Assembly (NCBI GenBank): GCA_022360175.1
Contig: JAKSDI010000278.1
Span: 1-64,000, forward strand
DNA length: 64,000 nucleotides
DNA from: Chitinophagales bacterium
Lineage (GTDB): Bacteria > Bacteroidota > Bacteroidia > Chitinophagales > Saprospiraceae
Reading direction: 5' to 3'
This document shows positions 27,089-34,979 of the stretch, piece by piece. The translations under genes were made by a program, and so were the position numbers. The notes under the pieces are model-generated. The model was not told where the DNA came from, did not search any database, and worked only from the letters and a program-made list of their open reading frames with translations. How positions within the stretch are numbered: position 1 is the first letter of the stretch; each line of letters opens with the position of its first letter.

Positions 27089-28141
27089 ATGAACAAGTTC
27101 TTTTACTTTTTGCTGGCTGTTGCGCTAGTTTGGGCAGTAAATGAGCCAACTTTTGCTGGTAACCCTGATCGTCAGGGAGAAGCAGGAGCTGCGCAATTGC
27201 TACTGAACCCATATGCAAAAAGTGCAGGCCTGCACTCAATGACTACCTCTATGGTAGCTGGTGCGGAAGCTATGCGTATTAATATCGCAGGCTTATCTCG
27301 TATCAATCAAACAGAAGTAAACCTGAGTTATGGTTCTTACCTATCAGGTACTGATATAGGTCTTGTTGCTGGTGGTCTCGCTCAGAAAATAGGTAAGTCA
27401 GGTGCTATCGGTATCAGCTTGATGTCTGTTGACTTCGGCGATATCCGCTTGACTACTACTGATCAGCCAGAAGGCAATGGCAATACTTTTTCACCAAGCT
27501 TCTTTAACCTTGGGTTTGGATATGCACATACTTTTGAAAATAAGGTATCTGTAGGTATCCTTTTCCGTGGTGTTTCAGAATCAATAACTGATGTAAGTGC
27601 CTTTGGCTTTGCATTGGATGCAGGTGTTCAGTATGTAACTGGTGAGCATGACAACTTTAAGTTTGGTATTTCTTTGCGTAATATCGGTTCTCGTATGCAG
27701 TACGGAGGTGAAGGCCTGGCAACTCAGGGGCCATCTCCTAATGGTGATGCTTATGAGCTTACTTTTAGCCAGCGTGCGGCAGATTTCGAATTGCCTTCAA
27801 TGCTGAATATCGGTTTGTCTTATGACTTCCTAATTGGAGCCAGCCACCGTTTGACAGCTCTAGGTAATTTTACCTCTAACTCTTTCTCGCAAGACCAAGT
27901 AGGTGGAGGTTTGGAGTATTCTCTAAATGATCTTTTCATGCTTCGTGCGGGCTATCGTTATGAATTTGGCTCGGAAGATGAAATTCAAGCTCCAATTTAT
28001 ACCGGACTTTCTGCTGGTGCGTCTGTTTCTATGCCATTGAGCAAGGAAAACCCAAATACACGTTTGTCTATCGATTATGCTTATCGTGACACTAAAATTT
28101 GGGATGGAACCCACAATGTAGGTATTCGTATTTCTCTATAA
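27089..28141 (+). CDS. PorV/PorQ-family outer-membrane beta-barrel protein
   Basis: A 350-residue protein with a signal peptide (1-23, ending TFAG) and an outer-membrane barrel with alternating strands. The start of the mature part (GAAQLLLNPYAKSAGLHSMTTSMVAGAEAMRINIAGL) is the typical opening of the PorV/PorQ (UPF0164-like) family, and the last residue region ends in strand-like RISL. PorV acts in T9SS by shuttling cargo from the translocon to the attachment complex; other family members have unknown roles. The two genes upstream suggest it handles the 1380-residue neighbour. It is the last gene of the operon and is followed by paired stem-loops. Confidence 0.8.
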   Translation: MNKFFYFLLAVALVWAVNEPTFAGNPDRQGEAGAAQLLLNPYAKSAGLHSMTTSMVAGAEAMRINIAGLSRINQTEVNLSYGSYLSGTDIGLVAGGLAQKIGKSGAIGISLMSVDFGDIRLTTTDQPEGNGNTFSPSFFNLGFGYAHTFENKVSVGILFRGVSESITDVSAFGFALDAGVQYVTGEHDNFKFGISLRNIGSRMQYGGEGLATQGPSPNGDAYELTFSQRAADFELPSMLNIGLSYDFLIGASHRLTALGNFTSNSFSQDQVGGGLEYSLNDLFMLRAGYRYEFGSEDEIQAPIYTGLSAGASVSMPLSKENPNTRLSIDYAYRDTKIWDGTHNVGIRISL

Positions 28142-28145
28142 TACG

Positions 28146-28175
28146 TACTACCGATCTTTTTCATGATCGGTAGTA
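28146..28175 (+). other. Perfect 11-bp stem-loop after the PorV-like gene
   Basis: TACTACCGATC (28146-28156) with GATCGGTAGTA (28165-28175), 8-nt loop. It lacks a T-run and lies five bases before the true terminator, the same arrangement as after the T9SS gene at 12771. Confidence 0.7.
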
Positions 28176-28180
28176 ATCTT

Positions 28181-28222
28181 AAGAGTGGTTTGGAGCCTGG
28201 TGCTTCAAACCACTCTTTTTAT
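28181..28222 (+). terminator. Intrinsic terminator of the TonB/secreted/PorV operon
   Basis: Perfect 12-bp stem AAGAGTGGTTTG (28181-28192) / CAAACCACTCTT (28206-28217), followed directly by TTTTT. Confidence 0.92.
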
Positions 28223-28291
28223 TAGCACTCTACAGATTGGTAGCTTTAACTTAAAGTGAGGACCAATAATGAGATCGGTGATACGGTACAC

Positions 28292-28322
28292 TTGATATAT
28301 TCAGTGCTTTTATTTAACTTTG
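28292..28322 (+). promoter_or_regulatory. Consensus Bacteroidota promoter (TTG-N20-TAACTTTG)
   Basis: TTG at 28292-28294 and TAACTTTG at 28315-28322, spaced by 20 bases: the full two-part consensus. It drives rightward transcription towards greA, whose ATG is at 28644, but a hairpin with a T-run comes first. Confidence 0.75.
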
Positions 28323-28335
28323 CATTCAATGCAAA
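28319..28335. promoter_or_regulatory. Palindrome TTTGCATT-C-AATGCAAA over the -7 box and start site (possible operator)
   Basis: Perfect 8-bp arms around one base. The left arm contains the TTTG of the -7 element and the right arm covers the predicted start of transcription, the placement expected for a repressor operator. Confidence 0.55.
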
Positions 28336-28338
28336 AGA

Positions 28339-28379
28339 AAGAACGCTCCCGGGCTGTACGGAAGCGTTCTTCTCTTTTT
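28339..28379 (+). ncRNA. Terminator-like hairpin right after a consensus promoter: small RNA or attenuator candidate
   Basis: AAGAACGCT (28339-28347) pairs with AGCGTTCTT (28363-28371); the inner CCG/CGG extends it past one mismatch. TCTCTTTTT follows. With a start near 28329 the transcript would be about 50 nt, nearly all hairpin. It may be a short independent RNA or a leader attenuator of greA. No database family was recognised. Confidence 0.45.
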
Positions 28380-28461
28380 GTGCGGATCAGGTGAACTTGG
28401 AGTTTGTTAAACGTTCATTCTTTGAACTAAAACAAGTTATTAAGTACTAGAGCATTTCTAA

Positions 28462-28501
28462 TTAAGGTTCGCCAGCCTATCAATGTCTGGATTTTCCTTA
28501 A
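28462..28501 (+). other. Imperfect stem-loop in the greA upstream region
   Basis: TTAAGG (28462-28467) with CCTTAA (28496-28501) and inner CCAG (28472-28475) with CTGG (28487-28490). It could be a leader structure if transcripts run through from 28329. The remaining sequence to 28643 shows nothing else that I can name. Confidence 0.35.
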
Positions 28502-28643
28502 CTTAATATTAGAATAGAATTGCACTGGCGTTTCTAGTCAGAGCCTGGAATTTGTAGTATTAGTAAACAGCTTTGGTGATATCTAATCTTAAAAATAAAG
28601 TATATATAACTCAACTATCTACCAAAGCAAAAAACAAGTGTCT

Positions 28644-29117
28644 ATGTCTGGATACAATTATATGACCAAAGAAAGTTACAAACGCTTTAAAGGTGAGTTG
28701 GAAGACTTGAAAACAAATGGAAGACAAGAAGTAGCTAAAGCAATTGCTGAAGCGCGCGAGAAAGGTGATTTATCTGAAAATGCTGAATATGATGCAGCAA
28801 AAGATGCACAGGGGATGTTAGAGTTGAAGATCAACGAAATGGAAAAAACACTTGCTAACGCCCGCATATTAGATGAAAGCCAGATTGATACATCGAAGGT
28901 CACCGTTCTATCTTTAGTAACTATCAAGAATCTTAAAAACGGAAAGAATAACCAATTTAAGCTGGTTTCAGAGTCTGAAGCTGATGCGCGTGCTAAGAAA
29001 ATATCTGTTACTTCTCCTATGGGTAAAGGTTTGTTAGGAAAGAAAGTAGGAGAGAAAGCAGTTATCGAAACTCCTCGTGGCAATATGGAATTTGAAGTAG
29101 TTGATATAACAGTATAA
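28644..29117 (+). CDS. greA: Transcription elongation factor GreA
   Basis: Rescues backtracked RNA polymerase by stimulating cleavage of the RNA 3' end. The 157 residues show the N-terminal coiled-coil domain with the catalytic acidic tip (AREKGDLSENAEYDAAKDAQ, Asp and Glu at the tip) and the C-terminal FKBP-like domain ending in TPRGNMEFEVVDI. I start at ATG 28644, which gives an N-terminus (SGYNYMTKESYKRF) like other Bacteroidota GreA; a GTG at 28638 and an ATG at 28662 are alternatives. A HIT gene follows after 28 bp and is probably cotranscribed. Confidence 0.95.
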   Translation: MSGYNYMTKESYKRFKGELEDLKTNGRQEVAKAIAEAREKGDLSENAEYDAAKDAQGMLELKINEMEKTLANARILDESQIDTSKVTVLSLVTIKNLKNGKNNQFKLVSESEADARAKKISVTSPMGKGLLGKKVGEKAVIETPRGNMEFEVVDITV

Positions 29118-29145
29118 GAGTATATATCCTTAATGATAAAAGAAT

Positions 29146-29538
29146 ATGGCTAGCATTTTTTCAAGAATCGTTGCAGGAGAAATTCCTTCTCATAAAATAG
29201 CAGAATCTGAAGAGTTTTATGCTTTTTTAGATATTCGGCCGCTTGCGAAAGGGCATACTCTGGTCATTCCTAAAAAAGAAATAGATTATATCTTTGATAT
29301 TGAGGATGATTTGCTTGGCCGATTAATGGTCTTCGCAAAAAAAATATCAAAGGGTATCAAAAAAGTAGTGCCCTGTGCGAAAATAGGAGTCTCTGTGGTA
29401 GGTTTGGAAGTACCTCATGCTCATGTTCACCTCATTCCTATCAATAGCGTAAAAGACATGAGCTTTGCTAAAGAACCAATAGATATGAAACAAGAGGAAC
29501 TCGCTGCTCTGGCTTCAGCAATTAGTGCTAACATATAA
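29146..29538 (+). CDS. HIT family protein (histidine triad nucleotide hydrolase)
   Basis: A 130-residue cytoplasmic protein with the histidine triad H91-x-H93-x-H95 within VPHAHVHLIPI. N-terminal SIFSRIVAGEIPSHKIAES and AFLDIRPLAKGHTLVIPK match HinT/PKCI-type HIT proteins, which hydrolyse nucleoside phosphoramidates and related AMP conjugates. It lies 28 bp after greA. Its stop abuts the stop of ruvC on the other strand. Confidence 0.93.
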   Translation: MASIFSRIVAGEIPSHKIAESEEFYAFLDIRPLAKGHTLVIPKKEIDYIFDIEDDLLGRLMVFAKKISKGIKKVVPCAKIGVSVVGLEVPHAHVHLIPINSVKDMSFAKEPIDMKQEELAALASAISANI

Positions 29539-30105
29539 TTATGCTTTACGATTGGGGTTGTCTTTAAGAAAACCACCCCAATCGTTATATCTTTTCTGTC
29601 CTTTTAGTACACTCCCGGATTGATAAAAGTGACATAATGCCGTCGCTAGTGCATCTGTCGCATCCAGATAATAATCATCTACTTTAAAATTCAAGATATT
29701 ACTAAGCATAGCAGCTACCTGTTCCTTACTGGCGTTTCCTTTACCTGTAACAGATTGTTTTATTTTTCGAGGAGCATATTCTGTAATGTTTACTCCTTTT
29801 GTCATGGCTGCTGCAATAGCGACCCCTTGAGCACGCCCTAGTTTGAGCATGGATTGAGGATTTTTACTGTAAAAAGGAGCTTCAATTGCCATCTCTCTTG
29901 GCTGATGTATGTCAATAATGCTTTGTAGTCTTTCGAAAATGTGTTTCAGCTTTTCCTGATGAGCTTTAAATTTACCTGGATATATTACCCCCATATCTCT
30001 TAAAATGGGCTTCTTTTTTTCAATTTCAATAATAGCATACCCTAATATGTTGGTACCAGGATCAACACCTAATAATCGATAGCTTTCAGTCGAACTCGTA
30101 GCCAT
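29539..30105 (-). CDS. ruvC: Holliday junction resolvase RuvC
   Basis: Endonuclease that resolves Holliday junctions with RuvAB. The acidic catalytic set is visible: Asp15 in LLGVDPGT, Glu75 in MAIEAPFYSKNP, and Asp148/Asp151 in DATDALATALCHF. Length 188 is close to the family norm. The last 15 or so codons overlap a hairpin that would terminate the convergent HIT transcript. Cytoplasmic; ruvAB are not in the window. Confidence 0.95.
   Translation of the reverse strand: MATSSTESYRLLGVDPGTNILGYAIIEIEKKKPILRDMGVIYPGKFKAHQEKLKHIFERLQSIIDIHQPREMAIEAPFYSKNPQSMLKLGRAQGVAIAAAMTKGVNITEYAPRKIKQSVTGKGNASKEQVAAMLSNILNFKVDDYYLDATDALATALCHFYQSGSVLKGQKRYNDWGGFLKDNPNRKA
29548..29597 (+). terminator. Terminator for greA-HIT embedded in the ruvC coding end
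   Basis: ACGATTGGGGT (29548-29558) pairs perfectly with ACCCCAATCGT (29575-29585), loop 16 nt, followed by a T-rich TATATCTTTTC. The hairpin lies entirely within the 3' coding part of ruvC on the other strand. Confidence 0.65.
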
Positions 30106-30178
30106 AATAGTTTTTTCTTACATTGCAAGGTAATCTTATTATTGATAAAAACAAATAGTTTTAAAAGTGGCCAATTGA

Positions 30179-31240
30179 ATGGTATTCCGATTTTTTAGAG
30201 CAAAATGGGCAAATACACTAATAAAAATAGTAGTAACAATGGCCTTGTTTGCTTTGCTTTATTATGAAGTCTTTCATCGGGAAGATGCCCAACAACTATC
30301 TACCTTATTGTTAAAACAATGGCAGACATCAGATTGGTGGTGGGTGTTGATTACTATTTTATTACTACCTCTGAATTGGCTATTGGAAGCTATAAAATGG
30401 AAAAAACTGCTTTCTGTTTTTTGTCAAATTCCACTTCTTCGGGCATTAAATGGCATTTTAGCAGGTGTATCACTTTCTCTATTCACCCCAAACCGAATTG
30501 GTGATTATGGAGGGAGAATGCTGGCTGTACCAGCACAGTATAATTGGTATGCTATATTGGCCACTATGTTGGGGAGCTATGCTCAATTGCTTATCATCTT
30601 AGGAGGAGGACTTTGGGGAGTTATGTATTTTTTGAATCATTATAGTGACTGGCCAATAGTAATTTATAATGGTTTCTGGTGGCTTGCTTTTGTTTTACTA
30701 GGGCTTGCTTATTTCTTTTTTTTTAACATCGGTTTACTGGCTAAGTTGATAAAAAGTTTACAGCTACCAAGACGTTTTAATTTTCTCATACACTATTTAT
30801 ATAAGGTCAGGCATTTTAATAGTGAGGTTTTATCAAGCGCATTATTGATTGCTGCATTTAGATACTTAATATATTGTTTCCAGTACTTTTGTATGATAAA
30901 ATTTGTGGGCATTGAAGTTTCTTTAGTAGGTGCTTTTTCATGTATAACAGCGATTTTTTTCATACAATCTAGCGTTCCCTTACCACCTCTTGCAGGATTA
31001 TTAGCCAGAGGGGAAGCTGCTTTAATATTGTGGGGACATTTCAGTGATAATAAGATGGGGATTCTAGCGGCAACCTTTGGACTCTTTATAATAAATTTAG
31101 TATTACCCGCGTTACTTGGATTAGGGATTATCGTCAAAATAAATGTCTTAAAATCATTAGGTTATGAACATCAGACTATTGAAGACAGGCTTAATATTCG
31201 CAATGGTAATTCTTCTGATGGCATTCACGCCAGCAAGTAG
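30179..31240 (+). CDS. Flippase-like membrane protein (LPG synthase TM / UPF0104 family)
   Basis: A 353-residue integral membrane protein with about 8 hydrophobic segments. Segments such as WLLEAIKWKKLL and SLSLFTPNRIGDYGGRML are the recognition marks of the lysylphosphatidylglycerol-synthase transmembrane/flippase-like family. It lacks the soluble transferase domain, so it is the membrane half only. Members are linked to lipid or polyprenyl-linked transfer across the inner membrane, but the substrate is unknown here. The 3' end overlaps the DUF3108 gene by 77 nt in another frame, indicating an operon. Confidence 0.8.
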   Translation: MVFRFFRAKWANTLIKIVVTMALFALLYYEVFHREDAQQLSTLLLKQWQTSDWWWVLITILLLPLNWLLEAIKWKKLLSVFCQIPLLRALNGILAGVSLSLFTPNRIGDYGGRMLAVPAQYNWYAILATMLGSYAQLLIILGGGLWGVMYFLNHYSDWPIVIYNGFWWLAFVLLGLAYFFFFNIGLLAKLIKSLQLPRRFNFLIHYLYKVRHFNSEVLSSALLIAAFRYLIYCFQYFCMIKFVGIEVSLVGAFSCITAIFFIQSSVPLPPLAGLLARGEAALILWGHFSDNKMGILAATFGLFIINLVLPALLGLGIIVKINVLKSLGYEHQTIEDRLNIRNGNSSDGIHASK

Positions 31241-32027
31241 GTTAATCCCCCCTCCAGCTGTAGAACAACAGATAACAACCGCTTGTGACATTAAGAATAA
31301 GAGTTTTAAAGATGGAGAGGCGATCACTTACAAGTTGTACTATAATTGGAATTTCGTTTGGTTCTCCGCTGGCGAAGTAACATTTAAGGTGGCCGAACAT
31401 CAAGATCAGTATCACTTATCTGCCCACGGAGCAACTTACAAATCTTATGAGTGGTTTTACAAAGTGGATGATAAGTATGATACTTACGTAAATAAAGAAA
31501 CATTGCTACCAGAGATATCTATTAGAGATGTAGAAGAAGGAAAGTATCGTTTATATGATAAAATTACCTTTGACCAGGAAGAGCATAAAGCCTTTTCATT
31601 AAGAGGGAAAACAAAGGAGCAGGCAGAAATACAGGAGTATGACCTAAACGGCTGTATGCATGATATACTATCTATCATATATTATACCCGAAATCTTAAT
31701 TATGATGCTATGAGTAATGGCAGCATCATTCCTGTTAAAATATTTATGGATAAAGAGGAGTGGCCATTGAAGGTACGCTACTTAGGAAAGGAGAAAAAGA
31801 AAAAAGTAAAAGGGCTTGGCGTATTTAATACCATTAAATTCAGTCCTGAGGTAATCTTAGGGGATATTTTCACAGAGGATTCCAAAATGTACGTGTGGGC
31901 AACAGATGATGAAAATAGAATCCCTTTGGTAATAGAATCTCCAATCTCTGTTGGTTCGGTTAAAGCTGTTTTAAAAGATTATAAGGAATTGAGATATGAT
32001 CTGGATTCAGCAGTTAAACTTTATTAA
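31164..32027 (+). CDS. DUF3108 periplasmic protein
   Basis: A 287-residue exported protein. A signal peptide (1-25, LIFAMVILLMAFTPAS) supports the ATG at 31164 despite its 77-nt overlap with the upstream gene. The body matches DUF3108: DGEAITYKLYYNWNFVWFSAGEVTF at the start, SYEWFYKVDDKYDTYVNKETLLPEIS, and GLGVFNTIKFSPE near 215. The family is predicted to adopt an envelope beta-barrel/jelly-roll shape with an unknown role. It probably works with its flippase-like neighbour in the envelope. Confidence 0.82.
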   Translation: MNIRLLKTGLIFAMVILLMAFTPASRLIPPPAVEQQITTACDIKNKSFKDGEAITYKLYYNWNFVWFSAGEVTFKVAEHQDQYHLSAHGATYKSYEWFYKVDDKYDTYVNKETLLPEISIRDVEEGKYRLYDKITFDQEEHKAFSLRGKTKEQAEIQEYDLNGCMHDILSIIYYTRNLNYDAMSNGSIIPVKIFMDKEEWPLKVRYLGKEKKKKVKGLGVFNTIKFSPEVILGDIFTEDSKMYVWATDDENRIPLVIESPISVGSVKAVLKDYKELRYDLDSAVKLY

Positions 32028-32084
32028 TCATCAAGAACCTTAAGTTAAAAGTATTGTCGCTTTGGGTTCTACATTACTCATACT

Positions 32085-32729
32085 GTGATTAGAAAAATAG
32101 TATTTGTTATAGCCATTCTTGCTGCCTTTGGCCTGGGAGTATGGCTGACAAGCTCTTTCCTGCATAACAAAGCAAAAGAAACAACTACCTCTGGAGCTAC
32201 TGTTTTACTCGAACAGGTAAAACAGGTAAGAAAAATGGTAACTGTAGAAGGCAATTTTAGTGAACTTTATGATGAGACGAATATTCGAAATTTTACTATT
32301 TATTTGCCTATGCCCAGTACCTGGAGTTTTTCTAAACAAGCTACACTGAAAGTAACTGGAAAGGTCTTGGTCGGCTATGACCTCAAAGAAATCCAAATAC
32401 GAATTGACAGTACTAACCATCAGTTAATATTGAGCAAACTGCCTGATCCTGAGATCATATCTGTAGATCATCAATTGGAGTATAAAAATTTAGAAGAAAG
32501 TTACTTCAATAGCTTTAGCCCGGAAGATTATACACGTATTAGTAAAAATGCCAAAGCAGTATTATCTGAAAAAGCAAAAGAAAGTGGTTTATTGGAAAAG
32601 GCAGCAGAGCAGGGTAATCAAATGATTGACATCATGCGGGTATTAGTAGAAGCTGCGGGTTGGACACTGCTGGTTGAGGAAGAATCCGGCCAGTTATTGC
32701 CTTTTGATAGTTTAAGCATATTGGATTAG
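32085..32729 (+). CDS. DUF4230 membrane-anchored protein
   Basis: A 214-residue protein with one N-terminal transmembrane helix (about 4-20) and a periplasmic domain matching DUF4230: LEQVKQVRKMVTVEGNFSELYD, then a segment with KVTGKVLVGYDLKEIQI and the C-terminal helix pair AKAVLSEKAKESGLLEKA. It starts at GTG 32085; no in-frame ATG would keep the helix. It follows the DUF3108 gene after 57 bp. Function unknown. Confidence 0.75.
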   Translation: MIRKIVFVIAILAAFGLGVWLTSSFLHNKAKETTTSGATVLLEQVKQVRKMVTVEGNFSELYDETNIRNFTIYLPMPSTWSFSKQATLKVTGKVLVGYDLKEIQIRIDSTNHQLILSKLPDPEIISVDHQLEYKNLEESYFNSFSPEDYTRISKNAKAVLSEKAKESGLLEKAAEQGNQMIDIMRVLVEAAGWTLLVEEESGQLLPFDSLSILD

Positions 32730-32806
32730 AAGGTTAATGAAAACTGTAAACCAGCCCAGATCAATTGAAGAAAGGGCTGATTCACAAATAATAAGTGTGT
32801 GATTAT

Positions 32807-34822
32807 TTACCATTTAAAAACCACTCCTGTGGTTAGCATTATAGATTCCTTATTAATGGTGATGCGCTTATCAAAGAGCTGATCTTCTCGTCCTATCAGG
32901 AAGTCATCATCGAGAGGAATCCATACCTTTTTATTAAAGAACTGCCCTTTTTCTTTTACGCGTAATCTTATTTTCTCTTTAAAAGGTAATAGATAAGAAG
33001 CCTGAGCAAAAAACTCCAAGCCTGGATGAATTTCTAATGATAAGGCTGCAGTACCTTTGATACTATGGCTTAGGTGGCCATAGAATACTTTCACTTCATC
33101 AGAGTTGAATTTTTTGCTGTCTAATTTGTAGTCTTTTACCTCGTTTTCTGCTGTGCCAATGCGGCGTGCATATCTAAGCTTGCTGTGTTGTACAGATGTT
33201 CGGAAAAATAATGGCCTGCGTTTGGTTAGATTAATTTGATAACCCACACCAAACCCTCTTTCTTTATAAAAGCTATCCCATGTTCCTCGTGCAAATCCCC
33301 AGTTAACAAAAAACTTTTTGCCGATAAGTAATTGTCCATCAAACTGAACGATGGGCTCATATTCACGAGCACTTAGCTGCTCATCTACTTCAAAATAAGC
33401 ATCGGGGCTTTCCCCAGGCTGATAACCAATATAAAAATCTGCTTCGCTTGTTTCTAATTGATGAACACCTGCACTGGCCGTCCATTGAAAACGGACACCC
33501 AGTTTTTTCTTCGGTTCCGTATCATTGATTTGCTGAGGAAGTATCGGTGTTGCAGCTTGTGCCGTTTCGGATTGGACGCTATCAATCGAATTTTCCTGCG
33601 AATTTAACTGGGCCAAATAAATACTATCAAAAACTTCATCTGCTATTTCATGAGTTCTAAACTGTAAAACACTTTGATAGAGTTCATCATTTAGTGGAGT
33701 AGTATTGTACTGTTTCCAAAAATCATCATCGTATACACCTGTGTTCTCCAAAAATTCACCTCCCTTGCTAAGTCTACTTTCATAAGGAACAGGCCGTCCT
33801 CTTTTCTCGTCAATTTCTGTGACCACTACTTCATTACTATACAAACCACCATCTCTATAGTGCCCTTCCCGTAAGGCATCACTAAAATACCATTTGCCGT
33901 CAGGGAGTTGTCTATAATTAACGAAATAACGATTGCCTTTCCAGTTGCCAGAATAAAGTGGATAGTCATCCCATTTTTTTAGTGCTTCCTTTCGCATTTC
34001 AAACTCAGCTCTTAAAAAGGCGTAAGACAAAGTATCAATATAAACTTTCCCTTTCATTCTACCGCGGCTATTATTACCCGATTGATCGAAACTGATAACA
34101 TATACGGGTTTACCTTCGTATTCAGTAATCGTTTCTATACGGTAAGCATAAGCATCAAAATATTCCTCATCGATAAAGTCTTCTCGATATTTAACAAAAT
34201 CAAAGCGATGAGCAGCAAGATGGCCAGAAACAAAACCTGAATGACTGGCAACAGCATCGGGCTGGAGTATGATTTGTCGGCCTTGTACCAGGCCTGTCTG
34301 GCCTTCACCTTCTTTCTTATAAGACGTCTTGTAAATATCTAATACCCCTTCTGCTAAATATATGTAATCTTGATGTTCATCAGTACGGGCTTCCCGATAA
34401 AACGCAAGCATTGAGGTGGGGCGCGTATTGTAATTGTCAGGTATCTTCCTAACTGCTTTTCTGATGATATCTTCAACTCTTTGTTCATCCATCACTATAA
34501 TTTCCTGAAGGCTGGTAGGAATCGCCTGGAGTTTGATAGTGGCAGGATTGCTTAAAGAAGAAAATGGGGCTGAAAAACTTCGATATCCTATATAAGATAC
34601 CCTGATATTCGATTGGCGGTATAAATCAGGTACTTTTAATACAAACTGGCCATCATAGCCTGTAGTAGTTCCTATCCCTTGCTCAGGGATGCCAATATGA
34701 GCATAGGCTAATGGTTTTCCAGTAGTTTTGTCTGTAATGGTTCCTGAAAGACTAGAATAAGACGACTGGGCATTACCAATAGTAACTGCTAATGCCAGTA
34801 AAAGCAGGATTGTCAGACGCAT
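32807..34822 (-). CDS. DUF5686/carboxypeptidase-regulatory-like outer-membrane protein
   Basis: A 671-residue exported protein: signal peptide 1-18 (ends IGNAQ), a CarboxypepD-regulatory-like domain (about 24-108, with GKPLAYAHIGIPEQGIGTTTGYDGQFVLKVPD), then a DUF5686-like region (IIRKAVRKIPDNYNTRPTSMLAFYREA) and a C-terminal beta-barrel-like section. Unlike TonB receptors, it has no plug. The family is widespread in Bacteroidota without a known role; an outer-membrane location is inferred. It is convergent with the DUF4230 gene. Confidence 0.78.
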   Translation of the reverse strand: MRLTILLLLALAVTIGNAQSSYSSLSGTITDKTTGKPLAYAHIGIPEQGIGTTTGYDGQFVLKVPDLYRQSNIRVSYIGYRSFSAPFSSLSNPATIKLQAIPTSLQEIIVMDEQRVEDIIRKAVRKIPDNYNTRPTSMLAFYREARTDEHQDYIYLAEGVLDIYKTSYKKEGEGQTGLVQGRQIILQPDAVASHSGFVSGHLAAHRFDFVKYREDFIDEEYFDAYAYRIETITEYEGKPVYVISFDQSGNNSRGRMKGKVYIDTLSYAFLRAEFEMRKEALKKWDDYPLYSGNWKGNRYFVNYRQLPDGKWYFSDALREGHYRDGGLYSNEVVVTEIDEKRGRPVPYESRLSKGGEFLENTGVYDDDFWKQYNTTPLNDELYQSVLQFRTHEIADEVFDSIYLAQLNSQENSIDSVQSETAQAATPILPQQINDTEPKKKLGVRFQWTASAGVHQLETSEADFYIGYQPGESPDAYFEVDEQLSAREYEPIVQFDGQLLIGKKFFVNWGFARGTWDSFYKERGFGVGYQINLTKRRPLFFRTSVQHSKLRYARRIGTAENEVKDYKLDSKKFNSDEVKVFYGHLSHSIKGTAALSLEIHPGLEFFAQASYLLPFKEKIRLRVKEKGQFFNKKVWIPLDDDFLIGREDQLFDKRITINKESIMLTTGVVFKW

Positions 34823-34947
34823 AAGTAGATTGTTTTCTTTTAAAATAGGGTTTCTTCAAGATGACGGATGAAGGAGATAAAAGTTATCATTTCAAATCTT
34901 CTGACACTAATTTTTTATAAAAAAAACAAGATACTTCAATGAAATTG

Positions 34948-34955
34948 TAATTTTG
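34948..34955 (+). promoter_or_regulatory. -7 element TAATTTTG upstream of purD
   Basis: Exact TAnnTTTG match, 24 nt before the ATG at 34980. It overlaps the TTG of a longer purD reading, which argues against that start. Confidence 0.5.
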
Positions 34956-34979
34956 CAGCTAATTAAGAATACGACAGAC

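Noticed and set aside
28256-28450. 64-codon frame crossing the promoter and hairpin upstream of greA
   Set aside because: It runs through the promoter, palindrome and terminator-like hairpin and has no RBS or recognisable features.
34953-34979. Longer purD start at TTG 34953
   Set aside because: It overlaps the -7 promoter element; the ATG at 34980 opens the conserved N-terminus directly.
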